Origin: Streptomyces sp. Ru72
Lineage (GTDB): Bacteria > Actinomycetota > Actinomycetes > Streptomycetales > Streptomycetaceae
Direction of reading: 5' to 3'
Assembly: GCF_002920635.1 (NCBI RefSeq)
Contig: NZ_PQSR01000045.1
Span: forward strand, 1 to 55,547
Length of the DNA stretch: 55,547 nt
Shown here: piece by piece, positions 16,846 to 25,340 of the stretch
How positions within the stretch are numbered: position 1 is the first letter of the stretch
How the letters are laid out: each line of letters begins with the position of its first letter
The notes under the pieces: model-generated
What the model was told of the DNA's origin: nothing
The model's input: the letters and a program-made list of their open reading frames with translations, nothing else
Database searches by the model: none
Translations under genes and position numbers: made by a program

Positions 16846-17694
16846 ATGGGACGAGTCACGGAACGACGCAAGGTGATCCGCATCCGGGACGGGGCGGTCT
16901 CCACCCGCCCGGACACGCTGGTCGCCGAGGAGCCGCTGGAGATCCGGCTCAACGGCAAGCCGCTGGCGATCACCATGCGCACACCCGGCGACGACTTCGC
17001 GCTCGCCGCCGGGTTCCTGGTCAGCGAGGGCGTGCTGGGCGACCACCGTGACCTGCAGAACATCGTCTACTGCGCGGGCGCCACGGTGGACGGCTCCAAC
17101 ACGTACAACGTGGTGGACGTGAAGACGGCGCCCGGTGTCGCGATCCCGGACATCACGCTGGAGCGCAACGTCTACACGACCTCCTCCTGCGGCCTGTGCG
17201 GCAAGGCCAGCCTGGACGCGGTCCGTACGACGGCTCGCTGGCCGATCGCGGACACGCCCCCCGTGCGGGTGGAGCCGGCCCTGCTTGCGAGCCTCCCGGA
17301 CCGGCTGCGCGCGGCCCAGCGGGTCTTCGACCGGACCGGGGGCCTGCACGCGGCGGCCCTGTTCGCCGAGGACGGCGAGCTGCTCGACGTCCGGGAGGAC
17401 GTGGGCCGGCACAACGCGGTGGACAAACTGGTGGGCCGCGCCCTGCAGAACGGGGACCTGCCGCTGTCCCGCGCGATCCTGCTGGTGTCGGGCCGGGCCT
17501 CCTTCGAGCTGGCGCAGAAGGCCGTGATGGCGGGTATCCCGGTCCTCGCCGCCGTGTCGGCGCCCTCCTCGCTGGCCGTGGACCTGGCAGCGGAGACCGG
17601 GCTGACCCTGGTGGGCTTCCTGCGGGGCAGCTCCATGAACGTGTACGCGGGCGAGGACCGCATCGCCCTGCGGGCCACGGCCGCCCAGGGCTGA
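16846..17694 (+). CDS. fdhD: Formate dehydrogenase accessory sulfurtransferase FdhD
   Basis: 282 residues. The CxxC motif SSCGLCGK at Cys115/Cys118 accepts persulfide sulfur and delivers it to the molybdenum cofactor of formate dehydrogenase. DVGRHNAVDKLVG and SGRASFELAQKA are conserved FdhD blocks that bind bis-MGD. It starts seven bases after the Fe-S subunit and closes the operon, which strongly supports the formate dehydrogenase call for the upstream genes. Normal length, no oddities. Confidence 0.95.
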   Translation: MGRVTERRKVIRIRDGAVSTRPDTLVAEEPLEIRLNGKPLAITMRTPGDDFALAAGFLVSEGVLGDHRDLQNIVYCAGATVDGSNTYNVVDVKTAPGVAIPDITLERNVYTTSSCGLCGKASLDAVRTTARWPIADTPPVRVEPALLASLPDRLRAAQRVFDRTGGLHAAALFAEDGELLDVREDVGRHNAVDKLVGRALQNGDLPLSRAILLVSGRASFELAQKAVMAGIPVLAAVSAPSSLAVDLAAETGLTLVGFLRGSSMNVYAGEDRIALRATAAQG

Positions 17695-17700
17695 CCACCT

Positions 17701-17737
17701 CCCCGCGACACGGCGGCGGGGACCCCGGCCGGCGGGG
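17701..17737 (+). terminator. Hairpins after fdhD, likely end of the formate dehydrogenase operon
   Basis: Two adjacent GC hairpins: CCCCGC/GCGGGG at 17701-17721 and CCCCG/CGGGG at 17723-17737. There is no T-run, as is usual in Streptomyces. A weaker CCCG/CGGG hairpin follows near 17777. Confidence 0.5.
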
Positions 17738-17943
17738 AGCGCCCCCTGCGCCGCCGGGGCCCGCTGTGCTCTCACACCCGTAGCAGCGGGCCTTTCGCAG
17801 GTCGAGATCTCGGGTCGCCCATTCCGCCGTTCCGGTGGCGATGCCCTGCGGGTATCGCCGCGTACGGAAGAGGTCTTGGACGGCGAGGTGCCGCCGGACG
17901 CAGGCTGAAACCCTGTCGGACACACAGGAAAGGGGCATCGGAC

Positions 17944-18663
17944 ATGGGCCTGCGAGGACAGCGGATCGTGGTCGTCGGCGGTACGTCGGGCATCGGCCTG
18001 GCGGTCGCGGAAGGGGCCGCCCGTGAGGGTGCGGAGGTGGTGGTCGCCTCCCGCCGGCAGGAGAGCGTGGACGGGGCGCTGAAGCGGCTGCCTCCGGGCG
18101 CCGAGGGGCACACGCTCGACGCGACGGACGAGGCCGCGGTGCGAGACTTCTTCGAACGGATCGGGGGCTTCGACCACCTGGTCTACACGGCCGGTGAGTC
18201 GCTGCTGATGGAGAGCTTCCTGGAGTCGGACCTTCCGCGGGCCAGGCGGTTCCTGGACACCCGGCTGTGGGGCGCGTACACGGCCGTCAAGCACGGCGCG
18301 CCCTCGATCCGCAAGGGCGGCTCCGTGGTGCTGACCACCGGGATCGCGGGGCAGCGCCCGCTGCCGGGCACGACCGTCGCGGCGAGCCTGTGCGGGGCGA
18401 TGGAGTCGCTCACCCGCGCACTGGCCCTGGAGCTCGCCCCGGTCCGGGTCAACGTGGTCTCCCCCGGCGTGGTCCGCACCGAGCTGTGGCGGGACATGAC
18501 CGAGGAGGACCGGCGCGGCCTGTTCGAGTCGAGCGCGGCCGCGCTGCCCGTCGGCCGGGTGGGCACGCCGGAGGACGTCGCCGAGGCGTACCTGTATCTG
18601 ATGCGCGGCGGCTACAGCACGGGCTCGGTGGTGGTCGTGGACGGCGGCGGGCTGCTGGTCTGA
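17944..18663 (+). CDS. SDR-family protein lacking the catalytic Tyr and Lys
   Basis: 239 residues. The N-terminal cofactor motif GGTSGIGLAV is intact, so NAD(P) binding is likely. YTAGES stands where NNAG is usual. At the active site the expected YxxxK is replaced: the aligned stretch reads TTVAASLCGAMESL, with Val in place of Tyr and Leu in place of Lys, and no clear catalytic Ser. The C-terminal RVNVVSPGVVRTELW block is typical. Atypical SDRs of this sort exist and may act by other chemistry or as binding proteins. A GGAAAGGGG ribosome site precedes the ATG. Function unknown. Confidence 0.8.
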   Translation: MGLRGQRIVVVGGTSGIGLAVAEGAAREGAEVVVASRRQESVDGALKRLPPGAEGHTLDATDEAAVRDFFERIGGFDHLVYTAGESLLMESFLESDLPRARRFLDTRLWGAYTAVKHGAPSIRKGGSVVLTTGIAGQRPLPGTTVAASLCGAMESLTRALALELAPVRVNVVSPGVVRTELWRDMTEEDRRGLFESSAAALPVGRVGTPEDVAEAYLYLMRGGYSTGSVVVVDGGGLLV

Positions 18664-18689
18664 GCCCCTGCGACACCGGCTCCGGCGTG

Positions 18690-19217
18690 TCAACCGGTGG
18701 TGAGCCGCACCTGCGAGGCCGTCACGACCGATCCGAGGCGCGGGAAGTCCAGCCCGACCGACGCCTGGTGCTCGGCGGCGGTGAGGGCGGCCATGGCGTC
18801 CTCGACGAAGACGAGGTCGTAACCGAGGTCGGCGGCGGCACGGGCGGTGGACTCCACGCCGAGGTTCGTGGCGATGCCGCCGAACACCAGGGTGGTGATG
18901 CCGTGTTCGCGCAGGCGCTCGTCCAGGCCCGTGCCCTGGAAGCCGCCGATCGTCCGCTTCACCACCTCGAGGTCACCGTCCCGGAGCAGGCCGGCCACCA
19001 GTCCGCTGCCTGGCGGCTGCTCGGCGACACCGGGACGCTCGACACGGATGAGGACGACGGGAGCGCCGGCCGAGCGGAAGGCGTCCGCCAGCCCCTCGGC
19101 CGTGGCGAGGACGTCCATGCCCTTGCGCGGCTCCAGCGGCAGGGCGACGATGCGGTCCATCAGGTCGACGAGCACCAGGGCGGTGCGCGCCGGATCGAGT
19201 GCGTCAGCTGCGGTCAT
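18690..19217 (-). CDS. Isochorismatase-fold protein with Gly in place of the catalytic Cys
   Basis: 175 residues, normal length for the cysteine-hydrolase superfamily. The usual triad is Asp, Lys and Cys. Asp18 (LVLVDLMD) and Lys87 (VVKRTIGGF) are present, but the nucleophile position in GGIATNLGVES is Gly120. Proteins like this form a YecD-like branch whose activity is unclear. It sits tail-to-tail with the SDR gene and downstream of the MarR gene on the same strand, 19 bases away, so it may be read from the MarR transcript. Confidence 0.82.
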   Translation of the reverse strand: MTAADALDPARTALVLVDLMDRIVALPLEPRKGMDVLATAEGLADAFRSAGAPVVLIRVERPGVAEQPPGSGLVAGLLRDGDLEVVKRTIGGFQGTGLDERLREHGITTLVFGGIATNLGVESTARAAADLGYDLVFVEDAMAALTAAEHQASVGLDFPRLGSVVTASQVRLTTG

Positions 19218-19236
19218 GACGGAACGTTAGCCCCCG

Positions 19237-19674
19237 TCAGCCGTCCGTACCGGAAATACGGATCAACAGATCCATGAACCGGTCGCGTTCGGCCACGGAG
19301 AGCGGGGCGAGCAGTGTGTCGTTCGCCTCGCGGGCCGCCTTCTCGCAGCGCTTCAGCAGCCGGCCGCCCTCCTCGGTGAGCGACACCGCGTTCTTGCGGC
19401 GGTCCCTGGGATCGGGCTCACGGAGGACGAGGCCCGCCGCCTGGAGGTCGTTGAGGACGCCGACCAGATCCTTCGGGTCGAGCGCGATGCCGCGGCCGAG
19501 ATCGGCCTGGGCGACGGGGGCGAGGTCACGGACGGCGGAGAGCACCACGTGGTGCCACATCTTCATGCCCTCGGCGGCGAGGGCGTCGGCCACCAGGGCG
19601 CGACCGCGGGCGGCGGCACGGCCGAGGAGCCAGCTCGGCAGGGAGCGGATCGCGGGGAGGGGAGCTTGGGCCAT
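19237..19674 (-). CDS. MarR-family transcriptional regulator
   Basis: 145 residues. A winged helix-turn-helix spans about residues 35-105, with recognition region ALDPKDLVGVLNDLQAAGL and the wing DPRDRRKNAVSLTEEG. Flanking helices form the dimer interface. It is divergent from the quinone-reductase-like gene, with 81 bases between the two starts containing two copies of a palindromic box. This is the classic layout of a MarR repressor controlling itself and its divergent neighbour, probably in response to a phenolic or quinone-like ligand. Confidence 0.9.
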   Translation of the reverse strand: MAQAPLPAIRSLPSWLLGRAAARGRALVADALAAEGMKMWHHVVLSAVRDLAPVAQADLGRGIALDPKDLVGVLNDLQAAGLVLREPDPRDRRKNAVSLTEEGGRLLKRCEKAAREANDTLLAPLSVAERDRFMDLLIRISGTDG

Positions 19675-19696
19675 GGTCGCAGCTTAGCGAAAAATC

Positions 19697-19740
19697 GTTG
19701 GGCCTCCCTACGAGTGTGCGATACCGTTGGGACTCCCAAT
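19697..19740. promoter_or_regulatory. Two tandem MarR operator boxes
   Basis: GTTGGGCCTCCCTA at 19697-19710 and GTTGGGACTCCCAAT at 19726-19740 share the frame GTTGGGnCTCCC and are 29 bases apart start to start. The second is close to a perfect palindrome (GTTGGG/CCCAAT). They sit between the MarR gene and the divergent oxidoreductase. Confidence 0.6.
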
Positions 19741-19755
19741 GACCCTGGAGGTGCG

Positions 19756-20673
19756 ATGCGTCGCGTCCGGTACGAGTCCACCGGCGGCCCCCTGTTCCTG
19801 GAGGAGGCGCCCGTCCCCGAGGCGGGCCCCGGCGAACTCCTGGTGCGCTGCGAGGCCGTCGGGATCACGCTGCCCGTCGTGCGCAAGGTCACCGAGGCCG
19901 CCGAGCCGATCGCGCTCGGCGGCGAGATCGCCGGCGAGGTGGTCGCGACCGGCGCCGGCGCCACCCGCTTCCGGACCGGCGACCGGGTGACGGCACTGTG
20001 CTTCGGGCACGGTTACGCCGACTTCGCCGTCCTGCACGAGGCCATGGCCTCTCCGGTCCCCGGCACGGCGAGCGCCGTCGACGCCGTCGCGCTGGTCCGC
20101 AGCGGGCTGGTGGCGCTCGGCGCGCTTCAGGCGGCACGCCCCGAGCCGGGCGAGTCGGCCCTGGTCACGGCGGCGGCGAGCGGCGTCGGCCATCTCGCCG
20201 TGCAGTTGGCCCGGGTGCACGGGGCGTCCCGCGTCGTGGGCGCCGTGTCCGGCTCCGGCAAGGCGGACTTCGTGCGCGCGCTCGGCGCCGACGAGGTGGT
20301 CGCCTACGGCGCCCCGAACTGGGGTGAGCCCGTCGACTACGCCCTCGACGCGGTGGGCGGCGACCTGCTCGGCCCGGCCGTCGCCGCGCTGGCGCCCGGC
20401 GGCCGGCTCGTCGCGTACAGCTCGGGCGGCGGCACCGTTCAGGCGTACGACCTGCTGGTGGGCGCCAAGTCCGTCATCGGCTTCCAGATGGCGCGGATCG
20501 CCCGCGGGAAGCCGGAGCTGTACGAGCGGTGGCGGCAGGAGTTGTGGCGGCTGTTCGCCGAGGGCGCGCTGAAGCCCGTCGTGCACGCCGAGTTCCCGCT
20601 CGAGGAGGCGGCGAAGGCGCACGCGGTCATCGAGTCGCGCGGCAACCTCGGCAAGGTGGTCCTGCGGCCCTGA
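19756..20673 (+). CDS. Zinc-independent medium-chain dehydrogenase/quinone oxidoreductase family
   Basis: 305 residues. The N-terminal GroES-like half has VPEAGPGELLVRCEAVGI, and the Rossmann half has the nucleotide motif AAASGVGHLAVQLA near residues 138-150. No zinc-binding cysteines are visible, which fits the quinone oxidoreductase (QOR/CAA43600-type) branch using NADPH. The ATG at 19756 was chosen because GGAGG lies just upstream and the two MarR boxes then fall in the promoter. Likely role: reduction of quinones or other electrophiles when the MarR repressor is released. Confidence 0.88.
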   Translation: MRRVRYESTGGPLFLEEAPVPEAGPGELLVRCEAVGITLPVVRKVTEAAEPIALGGEIAGEVVATGAGATRFRTGDRVTALCFGHGYADFAVLHEAMASPVPGTASAVDAVALVRSGLVALGALQAARPEPGESALVTAAASGVGHLAVQLARVHGASRVVGAVSGSGKADFVRALGADEVVAYGAPNWGEPVDYALDAVGGDLLGPAVAALAPGGRLVAYSSGGGTVQAYDLLVGAKSVIGFQMARIARGKPELYERWRQELWRLFAEGALKPVVHAEFPLEEAAKAHAVIESRGNLGKVVLRP

Positions 20674-20777
20674 GTCGCCGGGCGCCGACCGGTGGCGGTT
20701 CGGACGTGGGCCGACCCGTCAGGGACCACCGGGTGTCGAGGGCCGAGGGCCTCTGGCGCGTTCGGCGCGGAGGGACC

Positions 20778-21818
20778 TCAGCCGGAACGTGTCGCCGTAC
20801 CGACCGCGGTTCGTGATGCCGCGGCCGGCTCCGGGCCGGCCGCCGGGCCGAGGGCGTCGTGGGAGCGGCGCTTGGCGATCACCGCGCAGACCATCAGCTG
20901 CATCTGGTGGAAGAGCATCAGCGGGAGCACGGCGAGGGAGGCCTGTGCGCCGAACAGGACGCTCGCCATGGGCAGTCCGGAGGCGAGGGACTTCTTCGAC
21001 CCGGCGAACTGGATCGCGATCCGGTCGTCCCGGCCGAAGCCGAGGGCACGGCCGCCGTACCAGGTCAGCGCCAGCATCACGGCGAGCAGTGCGGCCTCCA
21101 CGACGAGCAGGCCGCCGAGCCGGAGCGGGCTCACCTGGTGCCAGATGCCGCGCACCATTCCCTCGCTGAACGCGGTGTAGACGACCAGCAGGATCGAGCC
21201 GCGGTCGACGAACCCGAGCACCTTCTTGTGCCGGGTGACGAACCCACCGATCCAGCGCCGCAGGACCTGTCCCGCGAGGAACGGCACCAGCAGCTGCAAC
21301 ACGATCTTGACGAGCGAGTCCGCCGAGAATCCGCCACCGCTGTCGCCCAGCAGGGCCGCCGCGAGCAGCGGGGTGATGACGATGCCGGCGAGGGAGGAGA
21401 AGGAGCCCGCGCAGATCGCTGCGGGCACATTGCCGCGGGCGATCGAGGTGAAGGCGATCGACGACTGGATGGTGGAGGGGACGAGGGTGAGGAAGAGCAG
21501 TCCCGTGTAGAGGTTGTGCGTCAGGAACACCGGCACCAGGCCGCGGGCCGCCAGACCCAGCAGCGGGAAGATCACGAAGGTGCAGGCCAGCACGGTGACG
21601 TGGAGCCGCCAGTGCCGGAGCCCCTCCACCGCCTCACGGGTGGAGAGCCGGGCCCCGTACAGGAAGAAGAGGAAGGCGATCGCGGCCGTGGAGGCACCGG
21701 AGGTGACGCTCGCGGCCGTGCCCCGCGCCGGGACGAGGGCGGCGAGGCCCACGGTCCCCAGCAACAGGAGGATGTACGGGTCGACGGGCATCCGACGCGG
21801 CCATCGCAGGCGTTTCAC
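20778..21818 (-). CDS. Bile acid:sodium symporter family (SBF-like, YfeH/Rch1-type) membrane protein
   Basis: 346 residues with nine to ten predicted membrane helices. Conserved SBF-like features are LYGARLS near residue 55, TLVPSTIQSSIAFTSIARGN around 120-140, and FAGSKKSLASGLPMA in the C-terminal half. It would transport an organic anion or similar solute in a sodium-dependent way; the substrate is unknown. A short hydrophilic tail follows. It is divergent from a LysR regulator across a region with duplicated palindromes, so LysR control is likely. Confidence 0.88.
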   Translation of the reverse strand: MKRLRWPRRMPVDPYILLLLGTVGLAALVPARGTAASVTSGASTAAIAFLFFLYGARLSTREAVEGLRHWRLHVTVLACTFVIFPLLGLAARGLVPVFLTHNLYTGLLFLTLVPSTIQSSIAFTSIARGNVPAAICAGSFSSLAGIVITPLLAAALLGDSGGGFSADSLVKIVLQLLVPFLAGQVLRRWIGGFVTRHKKVLGFVDRGSILLVVYTAFSEGMVRGIWHQVSPLRLGGLLVVEAALLAVMLALTWYGGRALGFGRDDRIAIQFAGSKKSLASGLPMASVLFGAQASLAVLPLMLFHQMQLMVCAVIAKRRSHDALGPAAGPEPAAASRTAVGTATRSG

Positions 21819-21852
21819 AGTGCTCCACTACTTCGCTGTACGTCCGGTGCGG

Positions 21853-21891
21853 GGGCACGGTCGTGCCCGGTGCGAGGGCACGGTCGTGCCC
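21853..21891. repeat. Tandem duplicate of a 16-base palindrome
   Basis: GGGCACGGTCGTGCCC occurs identically at 21853-21868 and 21876-21891, a 23-base period. Each copy has 7-base arms around GT. They lie in the gap between the SBF-like transporter and the LysR gene, so they may be operator sites. Confidence 0.6.
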
Positions 21892-21948
21892 TCTCCATCC
21901 TCCTCCCCCGGCGGGTGATCGGGAATCCGGCATAGCGCTCTGACTGTC

Positions 21949-21963
21949 ATCGCATTCCGCGAT
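21949..21963. promoter_or_regulatory. LysR-type box (T-N11-A) before the LysR gene
   Basis: ATCGCATTCCGCGAT is a palindrome with five-base arms that satisfies the T-N11-A rule. It ends 12 bases before the LysR ATG, as expected for autoregulation. Confidence 0.55.
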
Positions 21964-21975
21964 AACCTTCCCGCC

Positions 21976-22839
21976 ATGTACGACCCGTCCCACCTCCGCA
22001 CGTTCCTCGCGGTGGCCCAGACGCTGAGCTTCACGCAGGCCGCCCGGCGGCTGGGGCTGCGCCAGTCCACGGTGAGCCAGCACGTACGGCGGCTGGAGGA
22101 CGCGACCGGGCGCCCGCTCTTCCTGCGGGACACGCACTCCGTGGAGCTGACCGAGGACGGCGAGGCGATGCTCGGCTTCGCACGGCGGATCCTGGAGGTG
22201 CACGAGCAGGCGACGGCGTTCTTCACCGGGACCCGGCCGCGCGGCCGGCTGCGGTTCGGCGCCTCCGAGGACTTCGTGCTGACCCGGTTGCCGGAGATCC
22301 TCGAGGGCTTCCGGTACGAGCACCCCGAGGTGGATCTGGAGCTGACGGTCGAACTGTCGGGCACGCTGCACGAACGGCTGGCGGCGGGTCGGCTCGACGT
22401 CGTGCTGGCGAAGCGGCGCCCCGAGGACCCGCGCGGCGAACTCGTCCGGCACGACAAGCTGGTGTGGATCGGCGCGGAGCGGCTGCGTCTGGACCCCGAC
22501 CGCCCGGTCCCGCTGATCGTCTACCCGCCGCCGGGCATCACCCGCGCCCGCGCCCTTGAGGCCCTGGAGAAACAGGGCCGGCCCTGGCGGATCACCTGCA
22601 CGAGCGGCAGCCTCAACGGCCTGATCGCGGCGGCCCGCGCCGGCCTCGGCGTGATGGCCCACTCCCGGGGCCTCATCCCTCCCGGCCTGGTCAGGATCCC
22701 CGAGCGTGCGGGCCTGCCGGACCTGGGGGAGGTCGACTTCGTCCTGGTCCACGGAGAGCGCCTGGGGCCCGCCCACAGCGCGGCCCGGGCGCTGGCGGCG
22801 GCGATCCTCGCGGGCGGCGACCGCCTGCACCGACGGTAG
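21976..22839 (+). CDS. LysR-family transcriptional regulator
   Basis: 287 residues. The N-terminal winged HTH spans residues about 4-63 (FLAVAQTLSFTQAARRLGLRQSTVSQHVRRLE), followed by a linker helix and a periplasmic-binding-like effector domain (about 92-285) beginning LRFGASEDFVLTRLPEIL. Length is normal. It is divergent from the SBF-like transporter and probably controls it in response to that solute. Confidence 0.93.
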   Translation: MYDPSHLRTFLAVAQTLSFTQAARRLGLRQSTVSQHVRRLEDATGRPLFLRDTHSVELTEDGEAMLGFARRILEVHEQATAFFTGTRPRGRLRFGASEDFVLTRLPEILEGFRYEHPEVDLELTVELSGTLHERLAAGRLDVVLAKRRPEDPRGELVRHDKLVWIGAERLRLDPDRPVPLIVYPPPGITRARALEALEKQGRPWRITCTSGSLNGLIAAARAGLGVMAHSRGLIPPGLVRIPERAGLPDLGEVDFVLVHGERLGPAHSAARALAAAILAGGDRLHRR

Positions 22840-23431
22840 TCACCGCGCCGGCCGCGGATGCATGAGCTGCTCGACCCGACGCAGGAACGGCGTCCCCTCG
22901 GCATGCTGGACACCGTCCAGGAGTCCCAGGGGCCCCCTCGGGGTACGCGCAGAGGTCCGCCGTGCTCCTCGCCAGGGCGGTCGCCACGCTGTTCGGGGCT
23001 TGTCGCGGAAGCGGCCGTATCGAGGCCGGTGCGGCAGCTGCGGGACCGAGTGACAGGATCGGCGCCGCGGACGCTGAAGAAGACAGTGGATACGGCAGGG
23101 TGACCGCCGGGGGCGGCGGCCGACGGAACGCCCGGCCACCGCCCCGCCCTACTCGCCGGTAGCGCGTACCGCGCGGTAATCGCCCCGTACAGATTCCGTG
23201 GAGATTACGGGACCGGAACTTACGCCGCCGTAAGGGATTCTGTCCGCCCCTTCCCCTTGTGCTCGCATTTTCCATGGCTGACCTGTGCGTTTGTGGGGAG
23301 TTCCGGGGTTCCCAGCCCTCTCCCGCCGGGCTCCTGGGTGGGGTAGCTTTCACGGCGCTGTGCGGAGCGCCACCAGTGAGCCTGACCGGCTGGAGCACCC
23401 CGCAGGCGAACCAAGGAGCCGGGAGCGGGGA
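22840..23431. other. 592-base intergenic region before the acyl-CoA synthetase gene
   Basis: No convincing gene. Short coding-like stretches exist on the minus strand near 22864-22960, without a start or homology I can recognise. The right-hand part is less GC-rich and likely holds the synthetase promoter. CTTACGCCGCCGTAAG at 23219-23234 is a short palindrome with 5-base arms, of the spacing used by TetR-family repressors. Confidence 0.4.
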
Positions 23432-25258
23432 TTGCGCGAGTTCACCAACCCTCCGTTGGCGTCGGCGCCGCCGGTGGGCGGCCTGGCCGACGTCGTCTTC
23501 GAGTATGCCCAGGAAGATCCGCTCCGTGTCGCCCTCGGCCGCAAGGACGAGCAGGGCCGTTGGCGCGATGTGACCGCCGCCGAGTTCCGCGACGAGGTGC
23601 TGGCGCTCGCCAAGGGGCTGCTGGCCCAGGGCGTCCGCTTCGGGGACCGCGTCGCGATCATGTGCCGTACCCGCTACGAGTGGACGCTCTTCGACTTCGC
23701 CCTGTGGACGATCGGCGCCCAGGTCGTCCCCGTCTATCCCACCTCGTCGGCCGAGCAGGTCTTCTGGATGCTGCACGACGCGCAGGTGGTGGCCGCGATG
23801 GTGGAGCACGAGGACCACGCGATGACGGTCGCCACGGTCATCGACCGGCTGCCGCAACTGCACAGGCTGTGGCAGCTGGACGCGGGTGCCGTGCAGGAGC
23901 TGTACGACGCGGGCGCTCACATCGAGGACGAGGTGGTGCACCGGCACCGGCAGGCGGTCACCCCGGAGGCGGTGGCGACCGTCATCTACACCTCCGGCAC
24001 CACCGGCCGCCCCAAGGGCTGTCTCCTCTCGCACGGCAACTTCATGTTCGAGGCCGACACGGTCATCGAACGGTGGGAGCCGGTGTTCCACTCCAAGCGC
24101 GGCGACGAGGCGGCCACCCTCCTGTTCCTGCCGCTGGCGCACGTCTTCGGGCGGATGGTCGAGGTCGCGGCCATCCGCGGCCGGGTCAAGTTCGGCCACC
24201 AGCCGCAGCTGAACGCGGCGGCACTGCTGCCCGACCTGGCCGCGTTCAGACCGACGTTCTTCCTCGCCGTGCCGTACATCTTCGAGAAGGTCTTCAACGC
24301 GGCCCGCCGCAAGGCCGAGAAGGAGGGCCGTTCCGGGCCGTTCGAGAAGGCGGTCGAGGTCGCCGTGAAGTACGCGGACGCCATGGAGGCGAAGGCGTGG
24401 GGCACCGGCCCCGGCCCGTCGGCGGGCCTGCGCGTGCAGCACCAGTTCTTCGACAAGGTCGTCTACGCCAAGATCCGCGCAGCGATGGGCGGCCGGGTAC
24501 GGCACGCGATGTCCGGCGGCTCGGCGATGGACCGCCGGCTCGGCCTGTTCTTCGCGGGCGCCGGCGTGCACATCTACGAGGGCTACGGGCTGACGGAGTC
24601 GACGGCGGCGGCGACCGCCAACCCGCCCGAGCGCACCCGCTACGGCACGGTCGGCCAGGCCATCCCCGGCACCACCGTGCACATCGCGGACGACGGCGAG
24701 ATCTGGCTGCGCGGCGCCCATGTCTTCCAGGGCTACCTCAACAACCCCAAGGCCACCGACGAGACGCTCCACGACGGTTGGCTCGCCACCGGCGACCTGG
24801 GCTCCCTCGACGAGGACGGCTACCTCACGATCACGGGGCGCAAGAAGGAGATCCTGGTGACCTCCGGCGGCAAGAGCGTCTCCCCCGGGCTGCTCGAGGA
24901 GCGCGTACGGGACCACCCGCTGGTCGCGCAGTGCATCGTCGTCGGCAATGACCGCCCCTACGTCGCCGCGCTCGTCACACTCGACTCCGAGGCCGTGGAG
25001 CACTGGCTGCAGATGCAGGGCAAGCCCAAGCTCTCCCCGGCCCAGATGGTGCGCGACCCGGAGTTGGAGACGGAGGTGCGGCGTGCGGTCGTCGCCGCGA
25101 ACACCCTGGTCTCGCAGGCCGAGTCGATCCGTACGTTCCGTATCCTCGCCCACCAGTTCACCGAGGAGCACGGGCTCCTCACGCCGTCGCTGAAGCTGAA
25201 ACGCAAGGCCATCGAGAACGCATACGCGAACGAGGTCGAGGCGCTGTACCGGACCTGA
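23432..25258 (+). CDS. fadD: Long-chain acyl-CoA synthetase (AMP-forming)
   Basis: 608 residues from a TTG at 23432 preceded by GGAGCGGGG. The upstream open frame has no conserved content. The P-loop YTSGTTGRPKG near residue 188, the GYGLTES core near 388, TGDLGSLDEDGYL (ATP-ribose Asp) and GRKKEILVTSGGKSVSP place it in the AMP-binding superfamily, in the long-chain acyl-CoA synthetase branch with the FEKVFN insertion. It activates fatty acids with CoA for degradation or lipid synthesis. C-terminal LKLKRKAIENAY holds the catalytic Lys region. Monocistronic. Confidence 0.92.
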   Translation: MREFTNPPLASAPPVGGLADVVFEYAQEDPLRVALGRKDEQGRWRDVTAAEFRDEVLALAKGLLAQGVRFGDRVAIMCRTRYEWTLFDFALWTIGAQVVPVYPTSSAEQVFWMLHDAQVVAAMVEHEDHAMTVATVIDRLPQLHRLWQLDAGAVQELYDAGAHIEDEVVHRHRQAVTPEAVATVIYTSGTTGRPKGCLLSHGNFMFEADTVIERWEPVFHSKRGDEAATLLFLPLAHVFGRMVEVAAIRGRVKFGHQPQLNAAALLPDLAAFRPTFFLAVPYIFEKVFNAARRKAEKEGRSGPFEKAVEVAVKYADAMEAKAWGTGPGPSAGLRVQHQFFDKVVYAKIRAAMGGRVRHAMSGGSAMDRRLGLFFAGAGVHIYEGYGLTESTAAATANPPERTRYGTVGQAIPGTTVHIADDGEIWLRGAHVFQGYLNNPKATDETLHDGWLATGDLGSLDEDGYLTITGRKKEILVTSGGKSVSPGLLEERVRDHPLVAQCIVVGNDRPYVAALVTLDSEAVEHWLQMQGKPKLSPAQMVRDPELETEVRRAVVAANTLVSQAESIRTFRILAHQFTEEHGLLTPSLKLKRKAIENAYANEVEALYRT

Positions 25259-25340
25259 GACCGGCACCGCGCCCTCCCGCTCCGACCGGGTACTCGATGC
25301 CCGCCACTCCGACGGGGGTTCGCCGGGCCACCGCGGTTCG

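Noticed and set aside
22840..23139. Possible minus-strand gene after the LysR gene
   Set aside because: Arg/Pro-rich, no ribosome site, no family match. At most, debris.
23285..23431. N-terminal extension of the acyl-CoA synthetase
   Set aside because: In-frame but without conserved content. The TTG at 23432 has a ribosome site and gives the usual N-terminus.
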